This document shows, one piece after another, positions 37,201-49,600 of a stretch of DNA of 64,000 bases. The stretch covers positions 62,001-126,000 of the forward strand of contig SNVD02009916.1 in the NCBI GenBank assembly GCA_013180625.2, read 5' to 3'. This DNA is from Boswellia sacra. Its lineage: Eukaryota; Streptophyta; Magnoliopsida; Sapindales; Burseraceae. Every line of letters starts with the position of its first letter. Within the stretch, counting starts at the first letter, position 1. Below the pieces are notes generated by a model. That model was given only the letters and a program-made list of their open reading frames with translations, was not told where the DNA came from and did not search any database. The translations under genes were made by a program, and so were the position numbers.

Positions 37201-37424
37201 TGCCAAAACCAATTTAAGTTTTCACACATTTTTAGAGGGGTATTTTGGCAATTATAATCAAAATGGATAGAGTACTGATGTCATCTAACAAAAAATTTAT
37301 TAGAAAAGTGGATGGCTTTTCTAAAAGATAGGGGCATACGTTAATACAAAATGGTAAAATGTGCTTTTGCGTGAAATTTTGTCAAAATGTAAGGGTAATC
37401 TGTGATATTTTCTCATTTTTAATA

Positions 37425-38404
37425 CAAAAAAAGCTTGATTCTATTCAAAGTATCTTACCTAATCTAATTGTTGAAATTATAAATAAAAAGTTGTATTTAA
37501 TATTGCAACTCGTCAATTCTCTTAACTATTAGATTTTATGGATCGGTGGCTAAAAATTTATGTTTAATTTTTTATCAAAAGATCTCTTTATATGTGTGTG
37601 TGTGTGTGTGTGTGTGATGAATTTATTCAACTTGGTTCATCAATAAAATATATGGAAATTTTAAATAGATTTCTTGGGACTTGGTTGAAAACATGAGAGT
37701 TGAGAGTTATTTCTTTGGAACATTTTTGAAATTTCAAGAATTCTAAATATTTATTAAAACTTTAGGGAGTCTGATGATAAATTTCTCAAAATAAATATTT
37801 AAACCTAATGAAAAGCCTGAGGGCCTAGGAGCAAGTATTCAAATATGGATATGTAGGCAGCTATGCATTTGCTGGACTCACGTGACACCTATTCAGCCCT
37901 TCCCCAACGAGGTCAGCAACTTGGAATCTTCACATGTGGGTAATTATTTATGATAATTATAGTAATTTGAGGTTATTTTATAAATTATAATACATACTTA
38001 AAAGTCCTTAAAACTAATTATTTTTTTAAATAATATTTTCATTTTTTTAAATTTTATATTTGTATTAATTATTTTTACTATTTTTAGTATTTATGAATCC
38101 TTAAAATCTATGGTTATTGGGGTTAGAAATTTTATTTAAGAGGGATAAAGTCAAATAATGACTTGGTTTTAAAACTCTCAATAAATGACTAAATATTAAA
38201 ACTCAATATCTAATAATAATAATATATGTTATTGTTCTATATTGATTTTCATATTTTTTTAAGAAATGTATAATAAACTTGTCGTTATTAAAATATAAAA
38301 TCATAAAATCACAAATGAATCCTTGTTAAATTAAAAAAAATCACTTAATAAATTATTTTATTAAAATACTTATGTCTAATGATGTGAACTACACTTAGTT
38401 TTAG
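37425..38404. other. Unassigned AT-rich spacer with (TG)n tract
   Basis: No gene is recognised. A (TG)n microsatellite of about 12 units lies at 37592-37616. The remainder is AT-rich and ends at the TRIM. Confidence 0.5.
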
Positions 38405-39152
38405 TGTAACATCCCACATCGCTTGAAAATAAGATGTAAATAGAGCTTAAATACTATATGAGCTCCGTAAATTGTTAGAGGCCTTTTGAGTTGCAAAGCC
38501 TAAAAATAAAACAATGGTAGACTGTGTGTCTAAAGTGAACAATATCCAATAGTGGGTCGAGTATTGGGCCATACGCACCCCTAGGTACCTACTATTGAAG
38601 ATTTATGGGAACCACAAAATGCTATGCATTGTGAGCCAGAGCCTAACCCAACTAAAAGTGTGGTATGTAAGCCCAGCCCAAAACCACAAAGTGCTACACA
38701 TTATGAGCCAGAGCCTAACCCAACTGATAGTGTGGTATGTCAGTCCAGTTCAATCAAGCAAGGACGCTTGATTCCTAATGGAGGGTGAATGTAACATCCT
38801 ACATCGCTTATGAATGAGATGTAAATAGAGCTTAAATACTTCGTAAGCTCCCAAGTGTGGTATGTAAGCTCAGCCTAATCATAATGGAGGGTGAATGTAA
38901 CATCCCATATCGTTTAGAAATGAGATGTAAATAGAGCTTAAATACGTCGTAAACTCTAGTGACATACCTAAACTATGATAGATTATGTGTCCTAAGTGGA
39001 TAATATTCGATAGTGGGTCGGGATTTTGGTCTAAGTGGATAATATTAGATAGTGGACCGAGGTGTTGGTCCACATGCATGCATAAGGGTCATATCTTGAA
39101 ACTATGTGGGAGCCATCTCTTGAAGATATATGGGATAACAAAGTGTCACACA
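38405..39152 (+). mobile_element. TRIM-like miniature retroelement in tandem arrangement (three LTR starts)
   Basis: The LTR start TGTAACATCCCACATCGC followed by AGATGTAAATAGAGCTTAAA occurs at 38405, 38790 and 38896. The 5' copy ends near ATGCTATGCA and is followed by GTGAGCCAGAGCCTAACCCA, a degenerate initiator tRNA-Met primer-binding site. The two downstream starts are each preceded by the polypurine word TAATGGAGGGTGAA / ATAATGGAGGGTGAA. The middle LTR is cut short after about 65 bp and runs into internal text. After the last LTR (end near ACACA, 39152) comes TGGTATGTGATACCTAAC, again like a primer site. There is no coding capacity, so this fits a TRIM that has recombined into a tandem. 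Confidence 0.75.
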
Positions 39153-39940
39153 TGGTATGTGATACCTAACATGATAGAATGAGAAAGATTAGGTTTTAAA
39201 TAAGAAAAAATTAAAATTAATATAAAAAATATTTAGGTTTAAATAAATATCTTTTGTGAATGAAATAAATCAATTTTTGTTTTAAGAAAGAGGTAGTGAA
39301 AAAATGACGAAAAATAAAAATAAGTCCAAATTAAGATTATATTTGAGGAGCCACAATTCATAGAATTTGTTAAATAGTGTATAATATAATTAATTTAATT
39401 TTTGTAAGAAAATTTAAACTCATGATTTAGTATGCTAATTCTATAGATATATAAATCTTTGAGGTATTTATAAATTTTTCAAAGTGTGGAAGGGGCAATC
39501 GCCGATCCTGTCCCTTAATAGCTTTGCCTCTAATTATGATGATCTCTTATCATTCTTCCCTTAATTAATATAACTTATTCCTTTAAAATACGAAAATTAT
39601 TCACTTGCGTTAAGAAAAAAAATCTTATAATAAATATGTTTGGATTTTCGTTGTTATGAGCCGAAGGATAAGAATATTATAGAAATGTATATAAAACAGA
39701 AGTATTGGTATTGTTGTTGTAGAATTTTTTTATATAAATTAAAATTTAAAAATGAAAACATTTTATACAACTAACTAAAGCATACAACTAATTTCATTTT
39801 ATTTTGGAAATATAAGATAAAAATAAATACAATTTTTTAAATTAGCGTGAAAATAAAATTACGTGCTATTGTGTCAATATCAACACCAGTTACACCGCAG
39901 ATATTTTGGCAATCGTAGGCTGTATAGCATAACACCCAGT
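39153..39940. other. Intergenic spacer upstream of the sterol reductase gene
   Basis: No coding region or element is recognised. It is AT-rich and lies between the TRIM and the proximal promoter. Confidence 0.45.
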
Positions 39941-40157
39941 CAAAAAGAAAAAAGAATCAAAGATTTTGATTGGTTAGTGACTTCAAAAGTCAAAGTATTC
40001 AAAGTCAAGCACGGAAAAATGAAGGCAGCGTCAAATGAGTCATTTTTATTTATTTGTTTAATATACTTGAGAGGCAACCAAACGAACCTCACAAATCTGA
40101 AAGTTTTCTTCACTACTGAGAGTCTGTGAAGTGAAGTGAAGAAGAAGAAGAAGCAAA
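39941..40157 (+). promoter_or_regulatory. Putative proximal promoter and 5' leader of the sterol reductase gene
   Basis: Upstream of the start codon there is an inverted CCAAT box (ATTGG at 39969-39973) and two GTCAA words (39989-39993 and 40004-40008), which read as TTGAC W-box cores on the other strand. A weak TATA-like stretch (TTTAATATAC) lies near 40056-40065. The likely leader has GAAGTGAAGTGAAG and a short (GAA)n run just before the ATG. These are motif sightings only; no transcription start can be fixed from sequence. Confidence 0.35.
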
Positions 40158-43100
40158 ATGGCGGCAACAGAATCAAAGATGGTGCATTCACCGGCCCTCA
40201 CTTACTTTTCTATGATTTCTCTTCTCACTCTCTGTCCTCCTTTCGTTATTCTTCTGTAAGTTTTTCACTTATCTTTTGCTCTTGTCTGATCGTCATTTTT
40301 TTTTAATTGTAATTTGAGAAAGATTTGAATCTTGACGTTGTTACTGGAACTGAAGATTCTGAGGTTTCAGCTTGATTGAATTTTGTTGAGAAAAATGACG
40401 AGGAATTGTTGGTTAGAGTTTAGATCTTAAAGAGTGTCAAAGATTCTTTGTTATCAGTACAGTTATTTATTTTAGTGTTCTGTGTCAGTTTGTTGGTTTC
40501 TCTTTGTTGGAATTTATGGAGGAAAATGTTGTAGAGGTGAATTGAGTTTGGAGGAGTGTGGATTGGTTCATGACTTTGAAACTGATTTGGTCTTCTGGTG
40601 CAGTTACTTATATTTGATGATTGGTTACTGAGAAAATATAGGAAAAGAGTAACTTATGCAAAAAATGAGGGAGGGGGGAAAAACAATCAATAAGATAGAG
40701 AAATGTTAGCACTGGTGAAGAGTAATTGTCACTGTACTTAAAATGGTTGACTTTGTTGACCTTCAGTGACAGCTATAAGAGTTAGCGTTCAAATGAAGTT
40801 CTTTTGATGTCTTATCCTAGTAAAGTGTTACTTTCTGGTGTATCACAGAGGGAGGGAGAGGTTTTATAATCTCATAATTTGTGTGTGTATATTTTTATTT
40901 TTTTGGGTAGCCCTTTTAGTTGGTTTTCTGGAAAATAAAAATTCCCAATACTATTTTGAGGTTCTTTAGTGGTTGAAGCTTATATGTTTCAATAGATATT
41001 CATGGCTATTGTAATCTGGTTTTAGCGCATGATGTCTGATCTTTTACATTGACTTTAGGGGAGATACAGGTTCATGAATGTATATTTTGTATTTCAATTT
41101 GACATTATGTTTTTCATGGTGTCTCAACCAAAAAAAAAAAAAAAAAAAGAAGAGAAAAAAGAAAAGAAAAGGTGGATGCAACTATTTACTGATAATTGGT
41201 CCTTACTTTATGCAGATGGCACACTATGGTACATGCTGATGGGTCTGTTCTGCAAACTTGGAATTACTTGAGGCAACATGGTCTGCAGGGATTTATAGAT
41301 ATATGGCCGAGACCCACTGCTATTGCTTGGAAACTAATTGCTTGTTATGCAGTATTTGAGGCTGCACTTCAGCTTTTTCTGCCTGGAAAAAGGGTTGAGG
41401 GCCCCATAGCTCCTACTGGGAATCGACCTGTTTACAAGGTAATGGTTACCTGTTATATATGTGTAGAATGCCCTAAAAGATATATGTTTGGTGATAATTC
41501 TGGTGAAGGTTCTGGGTTTTCATTTTAAGCAACTTAAAAATGAACAATTTTCTTCTAACGCAGTTCATTTTGTCCGGGGTTACTGTATGGTTTAAGTAAT
41601 TGGGTTATTTTTTTCCATTGATTGGTGCAGGCAAATGGTATGGCAGCGTATGCAGTGACATTGATTACTTATCTAAGCCTTTGGTGGTGAGGGATTTCTC
41701 CATCAAGTTCTTTTGTCTAAATATGCTATTGAACTATGAATGTTTTAGAAAGGTCATAATGAGTGGGGGTTTTCCTTTGTTGCGGCGGCTAGTGTGTTTT
41801 TGCTGACTCATCTCTTAATTTACTCGGCCATGATAATCATTACTGATTCACAGCCGGATGTCACAGACCTGAGATAAAATAATAGTTTAGATGCTTCAAT
41901 CTTTATTTTTCACTAGAATTGTCATAGGTACTGGAAAATGAATATCCTATGTTGAGTGGCCATTTTGCTTGTTGGGTTTGAATTAAAGAGCTCTTCTTGG
42001 TAATATTTTGAGTATTGCGTGTTGGTTGCTTCATATTTATTCCCAATTTCTGTTTGATATGAGTAATATATTGGTGTCTTTGATTTCGTCTTCTGATTTT
42101 TGGAAGCAAAACTAATGAATAGTCTTCATATCATTGGAATAATATCATAGGGACGACTTCTGCACTAGTGGATTGGTATCTCAATTCATTTTAGTTCAAA
42201 AAACGAAAAGATAGACAATTTGAGCCCTCTTATTAATTAGGAACTTTGTTTCCATTTTCAGTATTGTATTTTATTCACTGTATGTTTTAATTATTAAATG
42301 TCCTATTGAGGACTCTGGAGAGTTTGTAGTTTGAGTGGTGTTTAACTTGTATTTTACTCAGGGGAAGCTTTATGGTTCCTTGCAGGATTGTTCTTTACCT
42401 GTATTCTGGTATTAATTCACATACCTTGAATGTTTATTAAGTTCAATTGCTTTATTTTTTTATTGTATTCATTCTTCAGGTTTGGAATATTTAGCCCCAC
42501 AATTGTGTATGATCATTTGGGAGAAATATTTTCTGTGCTGATATTTGGAAGCTTCATCTTTTGTATTTTCTTATACATTAAAGTGAGTATTTAAAATTAA
42601 GCTAATTGGATATTATTCATCCATAGTTTACCCTACTTAATTTTATATCTGACACTGATGCTTTATTTTTGAAAGGGTCATTTGGCCCCTTCTTCCAGTG
42701 ATTCTGGTTCGTGCGGGAACATAATAATAGATTTCTACTGGGTAAGCTTTCTCATGCTTTTTAATATCTACATTATTCTAATGCATTTTTTTTTAGTTTT
42801 CTACTTCAAAATTTGTGTTAAATGGAAAGAAAAACAGATAGATAATTATTAGTTTTTAAACTTTGTAAGTGAAGATGTATGTGGGAAAAATAATGAGAAA
42901 TCTGCAAATTGGTTGTGGTTGGAATCAAGCTTAATTCAAAACTCCTGGCAAGCATCCATTCTAGGAGTTTGGGGCACATTCTGGAAAAAGTTTCTTAGGA
43001 TGTGTTGAGAACTAAAAAGAAGTGAATTTGCAATAGTATGTGGTATTTATGATTTCTTTAGACAAGAACCTGAGAAAAAAAACATGTGTATTCTTAGACA

Positions 43101-43602
43101 TGTCCTACAGCATTAAATAAACTTTAGCTATGCGTTTAGCAGAGCTTTTACTTAATACAGGTGATTGTTAGATCAAAGTTTCTACTTAACTTTATCATTT
43201 TCTCTGCCTTAGTCATGCATCTATGGCTTCATAGTTTTGTCTGTTTATTTTCCCATTGTTTTTGTGGAAGTGATCCATATTTGTCTAGTTTTTTCTTTTG
43301 ACATAGGTCAATTAATCTTTATTGTGTTGTTTTCTTTGTTGTTCACACAAGTGCCATCTCAGATCCAAAAGACTGAAAGCCATTAATTACTCTCTTACAC
43401 CCTCTCTGTGTGTAAATTTTTACACATGCACAAGCACACATATCTATATATGAATGCAGAAGGAGAATAAAAGTGACATAGTAGATATATGATAGTGAAA
43501 AGGATAACCTGAATATAAAAGTTGTCACTGGTAAATTTTCAGTCACATAAAACTATATTTATATGCCCAACGTAATCTTTTCTATCAATAAACATGCATA
43601 CT

Positions 43603-43636
<34 letters not shown>

Positions 43637-46600
43637 TGGAAAATTGACTGAAAAACAAAGGACAAATCCTATATTGTCCTCAATATAGCTATCTACAAAG
43701 CAAACAAATAAAGACCACGAAACAGCCATATATGTACAGATTATAGATGAGGAAGGAGGTAGTTATATTTATAAAAGTTGTAGCAGAAAATGTTCTCTTA
43801 AGTGGCAAATATGAATAATCCAGGCCATGTTGTTATCTGGGTTCTTTTCTTCTTACAGGGTATGGAGCTGTATCCTCGAATTGGTAAGAACTTTGACATC
43901 AAAGTTTTCACAAACTGCAGATTTGGGATGATGTCTTGGGCAGTTCTTGCAGTCACCTATTGTATTAAACAGGTCGAAGCTCTTCGATATTTCTTCATCT
44001 AAATGTCAAATTAGTTGCATATATTCTCTTGGTCTAAAGACTTAGAGCAACGCATGACAAATTCCTAGGTGGTGGGTAGAGTCCCTCATCTTTCAGGTTC
44101 ACAGATAAGAGTGTTAGAAAAGTTATTTACCTTATTGTGATCATAAGTTGATTTATAGATATATTTCAAGTATGTTAAATCTCTATATAGACATTTAGGA
44201 AAATTTAGGATTATGTTCTTATTATATTTGATTTACTTTCTTATTTTAGATTCCTATTGTACTATATATATGTGTATACCTCTTTACAATGAAATACATA
44301 TCAAACATTTCTCTTAAATTCGTTTCTCCATTTCTCTCAACAAAGTGAATCAAAGGCAATTTAATAATTTATTTAGGATTCCCATCAGTTTTTCATAGAG
44401 ACCCTCTATGTATCAGGGCCTTGTAATCCTTTAGAATTGGAATGCCTGGGAGAAGTTTTATGATGTTAATTCTTTGTTGGCCAGGAAACAAACAAGCTCC
44501 AATATCTCTCCCTCTCTTCTTCTTCTTCTTCTTCTTCTTCTTCTTTTTTTAAATGCTTATTGCTTATTACATTTAGTTTTAAAAATTGAATCTTGGACAA
44601 GCCATATTTTAATAGACTGAAAAATTCTGTGCCTTCTTTTAGTTTTCATTGGGGTACTAGGAAGCTGCAGATTGGGAGAATGTAGATTGAAACTTGGAGT
44701 TTGAGTAGTTATAACACTTGAGAGTTTATGAGCCTCAGATGAACCTAGGTTTTGTTTAATCATATATCAAGGATGGAATACTAGTCTATTTTTTTTTTTT
44801 TCAATATGATCATTAAATGCTGTCTCGGTGCCTTGATGTGCTTGATTATGATAGTTCCTAGCTCACCACACACACTGCATTAGGTATGATTAACTAGTTT
44901 TTGGAAGATGACGTTGAAAATTATTCTGGAAATGCTGTTGTAAAAACATTCTGGGAAGGAATTTTATTCTTGATTGTTAGGAGGCAGGATATTCGAGAGT
45001 CCTGCCAGCTCTCCCAAGAGATAGAATCTCACAAAGTTTACACAATTAGCTCCCTCCCCTCTCTCTCTCGGTTCCTCCCATTTATCCTCTAACTAACTCT
45101 GCACATCTGCTGCCTTGTTCTCCAAACTAGGTTTGTATTGAATTTCAAAATCAAACCCCATTAATTTGGCTAACCATTTCTGATGCTCCCCACCTACTAG
45201 CCTCTGCTCCAGGAGATATTTCAAGCTTCTGTGGTCAGTTCTGACCACAAATTTCCTGCCTAGAAGGTAAGGTCGCCATTTTTTAACTGCCATAACTATG
45301 GCAATCAGCTCCCTCTCATAAACTGACTTTAACCTTTGATTTTGAGGAAGCATATGGCTGTAATAAGCCACTGGTCTGTTTCCTTGCATTAACACAGCAC
45401 CAATTCCCATTCCAAAAGCGTCGGTATCTATACTGAAAGATTGAGAAATTAGGTAATGCCAAAACTGGAATCGTAGTCATGGCTGTTTTTAACTTGTTAA
45501 AGGCTTCATTAGCTTTATTATTCCAATTGAAAGCATCCTTCTTAAGCTGTTCAATTAGTGGAAAAGCGAACATACCATAACCAGCAACAAATTTTCTGTA
45601 GTAACCTGTCAGCCCAAGAAATCCTCTTAATTCCTTCAAATTCCTTGGAACAGGCCACTGCATTATGGTTGAAATTTTAGAACTGTCAACAGCCACCCCA
45701 TCAGCAGGAATTATATGCCCCAAATACTCCAAACTGTTTTGAGCAAATAGACACTTCTTTTTATTAGCATGCAGTTTTTGATCCAGGAGGGTTTTCAAAA
45801 CAATTGTCAAATGTTGTAGATGTTCTTCCAAATTCCGACTATACACCAGAATATCATCAAAGAACACTAGAACATATCGCCTCAAATATTTTCTAAATAT
45901 TTCATTCATCAAAGCCTGAAAAGTCGAAGGGGCATTAGTGAGGCCAAAAGGCATTACCAAGAATTCGTAGCGACCATCATGTGTCCTGAAAGCAGTTTTG
46001 TGTACATCCTCGACTTGACTCGTATTTGATGATAACCCGACTTGAGATCCAACTTAGAGAAAATACAAGCGCCATGTAACTCATCCAAGAGTTCATCGAT
46101 TATTGGAATTGGATATTTGTTCAGAACAGTGGCCTGATTTAGAGCCCTATAATCTACACAAAACTGCCAACTGCCATCTTTCTTTTTCACCAATAAGACT
46201 GGACTGGAAAAAGGGATGCTGCTTTCCTTGATTATACCAGCAGCCAATATCTCATAGACCAGCTTCTCTATCTCTTCCTTTTGAATTTGCGGGCATCGAT
46301 AGGGTTGCACATTAATGGGTTTGCTTTCATCTTTAAGTATTATAGCATGTTCCCTACCCCTTGGAGGGGTAATCCTAGAGGCATCGTGAACACTTCTTGG
46401 AACTCGAGGAGGATATCCTCTACTATCCTAGGCATTGGACCAGTAGTGGAATTTGGTACCAAGGAAAGAGTGCTCAGTTCTAACAATACCCCCTGTCTGC
46501 CTGCTTGCACTGCCTTCATGAGACTCTTTAATTTCGCTTGAGTCCTACATAGACTAGGATCCCCCCATAGGACAACCACAGGCCCATTCACTCTGAATTC

Positions 46601-49600
46601 CATAGTTAACTCCTTATAATTAAATTTGATTTCCCCCAAAGTCTGAAGCCACATCATTCCCATTACTACATCTGATCCCCCTAATTCCAGTGGAAGGAAT
46701 TCTTCCCTCACTTCCACTCCTTGTATCGACAGAACCACCCCTTTACACACACCTCCCTCCTTTACTGGATCACCAATGCCTAGCAGTACTCCATACTTCT
46801 TTGTGTTATCTACCACTAATCCCAATTTCTTAGTAGTGCCTGATTGTTTTAGGGCCAAATTCCTGTCTTCCATCCTTTGGGCCACTTCCATTATTCGGCC
46901 TAGCCCACGTGGTTGCATCAACCTCACCTCCGCTCTCACCTCCGGTTTCAGCCCGTTGATAAAGGTATCCTCCAAGATCTCCTCTGATATGTCCTGGATC
47001 GACGCCGCCATCGCCTCAAACTGCTGGCGAAACTCCCTCACCGAGTCGATCTGCTTTAACGCCAAAAATTGTTCAAAATTGGTCCCCTCTTGCGTCGACC
47101 GAAACCGATTCAGTAGGAGTGCTTTCATTTCCACCTAGCTTCTCATTGGACGTCGTCGATCCTCTCACTGGAACCATGCCAGCGCCTTCCTGTCGAAGCA
47201 TACCGCGGCGGCTTCGATCTTTTCCGCCTCCGACAAGCGATTTAGAGAGAAATATCGTTCAGCTCTGAAGGCCCATCTGTCGAAGTCGCCACCATCGAAC
47301 ACCGGCATCTCTAGCTGGCGGGGCCAGACGTCACTTCATCGATCTAAGATCCTGTGGGTTTCTCCTCCTTTGCAACCGCCATGGGTGCTTCTGCTCGAGT
47401 TTTCGTGAGGGGCTTTCGAGTTCTCATGAGTAAGGGTTGCGGTATGTGACGACTCACCTAGCTTCGACGCAACACGTTCCAGTTTCTCCAAAATCACGGC
47501 CAGATTCTTCTCTAAGGTAGGAAGGCTTTGAAGGTCCGATTTGATTGAATCCATTTCCCTTTTAAGCTCCTCCTGTACTATCTCCATCTTGTCTTCTACA
47601 GAATCCAGCCTAGACGTGGCTGTGCTCTTTCCAGCCATTCCAGGTGCTTGTTCTGCCGGGCTCTGATACCAAAATGATAGTTCCTAGCTCACCACACACA
47701 CTGCATTAGGTATGATTAACTAGTTTTTGGAAGATGGGGTTGTAAATTATCTTGGAAATGCTGTTGTAAAAACATTCTGGGAAGGAATTTTATTCTTGAT
47801 TGTTAGGAGGCATGATATTCGAGAGTCCTGCCAACTCTCCCAAGAGATAGAATCTCACAAAGTTTACACAATTAGCTCCCTCCCCTCTCTCTCTCGTTAC
47901 TCCCATTTATCCTCTAACTAACTCCGCACAATTCCCTAGGGAGATAACTAACTTTCCTACCCGGCTTCAGCTCATAACAAAAAAATAAACATTCCTCACA
48001 AGGATAATTCCCAACTCTACCCTCCTTTCTTCTTATTCTGATGGCGCCTAACGTAAGTGAACCTAACTGGAGGCCTATCAGATTACCCTTATTATTTTCA
48101 TCCCACTTCCACCCACAGGTCTTCTTGTAAAATAAGCCAATGCTTACTGAACCAACATTTTATGTCCTTAGACAGCTGATTATGGTCAATAAATTTTCTG
48201 TTTGTTTGTATTAGAAATTTAAGGATGTGATTTTTCAACTATCATCGCCATCCTCTTTGTTTAATATCTTCTGTTTATATTTTACCAGTATGAGCAGTAT
48301 GGGAGAGTTGCAGATTCTATGCTTGTAAATACAATATTGATGCTCGTTTATGTTACAAAGTTTTTTTGGTGGGAAGCTGGGTACTGGAACACAATGGACA
48401 TTGCACACGATCGAGGTTTATAAGTGCTTCATTTTTCTCAGCTCTTCTAATGCTAGCTCCTTATTATGACGTAGAGTGAACAAATGACTTTGATGAAATT
48501 AAGTTACATGTTTGAATATTTAAACGAGAAAAAATTTAACCTTTACATGATGATTTTTTTAGTGTATTACATTCTGGCATCCTGTTGTTATGGGTTTGCT
48601 TTATGTGCGTTATTATTATTTGTTTTTTTATTCAAGACATCTCCGGCTCTGTGATAAGCTGTATCATGTGATCTCTAATTATTTCATATTCATTCTCATC
48701 TTAGCCAGCACAGCCAAATGGGTTAATTATTAGAAGTGATTTGGTTGAAAAGTTCCTTTTTGTGTGAAATGACTTTTAAGATCTCCGAAGTCCTGTGCAT
48801 ATACACTATTGTGATTTTTTAGTTATGCTGAGTAAGAATCAAATTAAATTTGATGTTCTGCAGTTAAGAATAGGATAATACAATATTACAGAACTGACAA
48901 AAGTTCTTATTGGTCTTATCCCTTTAACACGATCAGGCACTTCATAGTTAGCTAAATTTTGCAGGTCAGCTTTTTACCTACTAATAGGATTACTACATAT
49001 TAGAGAATTTTAGATGTGATCAAATGAGGTTTCTACTATTTCTAGCATTTTGTATTTCATAGCTTGGCCTTTATTTCATCTTTAATGCCCTAAATCTTCT
49101 CTACCTCCGAAAATTATCCTATTTTTCCTTTTTCCTCCTCCTTGCAAGGCCTCTATATTCGTAGTTAAATCAGTCCCCACTTCACTGTACCACTACTTTT
49201 TTTTGTTGTTGCCGAAACTAAACTCTCCTGCTCCTGCTGTAGGGTTGGGTGTCTCGCTCCAACTAAATTAGAGCTGGTTGATGTCCCAGCATTTTCCTAC
49301 TGGTTCTATCTTTTATTTGGCTGCTAATTACTGCTCTCAATTCTTTTCTTTTGCAAATGCTTGACGTTGCTTGCTAAGTCCTCGTATTTGCAGTAGCATG
49401 GGTGTCAGTGTGCTACGTAAAAGATTACAAAGGTGTCTGAAAAAGTAATGTTGAAACAAAAAAATAAAACTGTTTAGTTCTGAAATTTGTAATATTTCAA
49501 TACCATCTTTCAATTTAATTATCTTGTAATTACAAAATACTTGTGAAACATTTTGATTTTTGTATTCTTTCTACATGACATCAATGTTATTTTTGCTAGA

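Larger units (their letters stand above)
34862..37415. mobile_element. Mutator-like non-autonomous element (possible Pack-MULE)
   Basis: Imperfect terminal inverted repeats: the left end GGGAAATATCACATATTACC pairs with the reverse complement of the right end (GAGAAAATATCACAGATTAC). The match continues through TGGTGAAATTTCACACAAAA-like text for about 100 bp. The 9-bp word TTTTTAATA flanks both sides (34853-34861 and 37416-37424); 9 bp is the Mutator size. Inside are a 153-bp direct repeat in the left arm (about 34985-35230), unrecognised unique sequence (35240-36190) and a nested hAT element (36200-37119). No transposase frame is seen. The 9-bp word is AT-rich, so chance agreement is not excluded. 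Confidence 0.65.
44849..48080 (-). mobile_element. Ty3/gypsy chromovirus (Reina-like), internally deleted, antisense in DWF5 intron 6
   Basis: The target duplication GATTA flanks both sides (44844-44848 and 48081-48085). The right LTR (47675-48080) begins TGATAG and ends CTATCA; on the minus strand it is the 5' LTR and is followed by primer-binding text TGGTATCAGAGCCCGG (rc of about 47657-47671). Then come gag, protease, reverse transcriptase and RNase H in pieces. At about 45105 the RNase H text jumps directly into a truncated 3' LTR (44849-45105), so integrase, the polypurine tract and the first part of the 3' LTR are gone. The shared 257 LTR bases differ at roughly nine or ten positions by eye. 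The Reina-like label is an inference from the RNase H text. Confidence 0.93.

Noticed and set aside
46776..47138. 120-codon plus-strand frame inside the intron of DWF5
   Set aside because: It is the antisense shadow of the Ty3/gypsy gag-protease frame.
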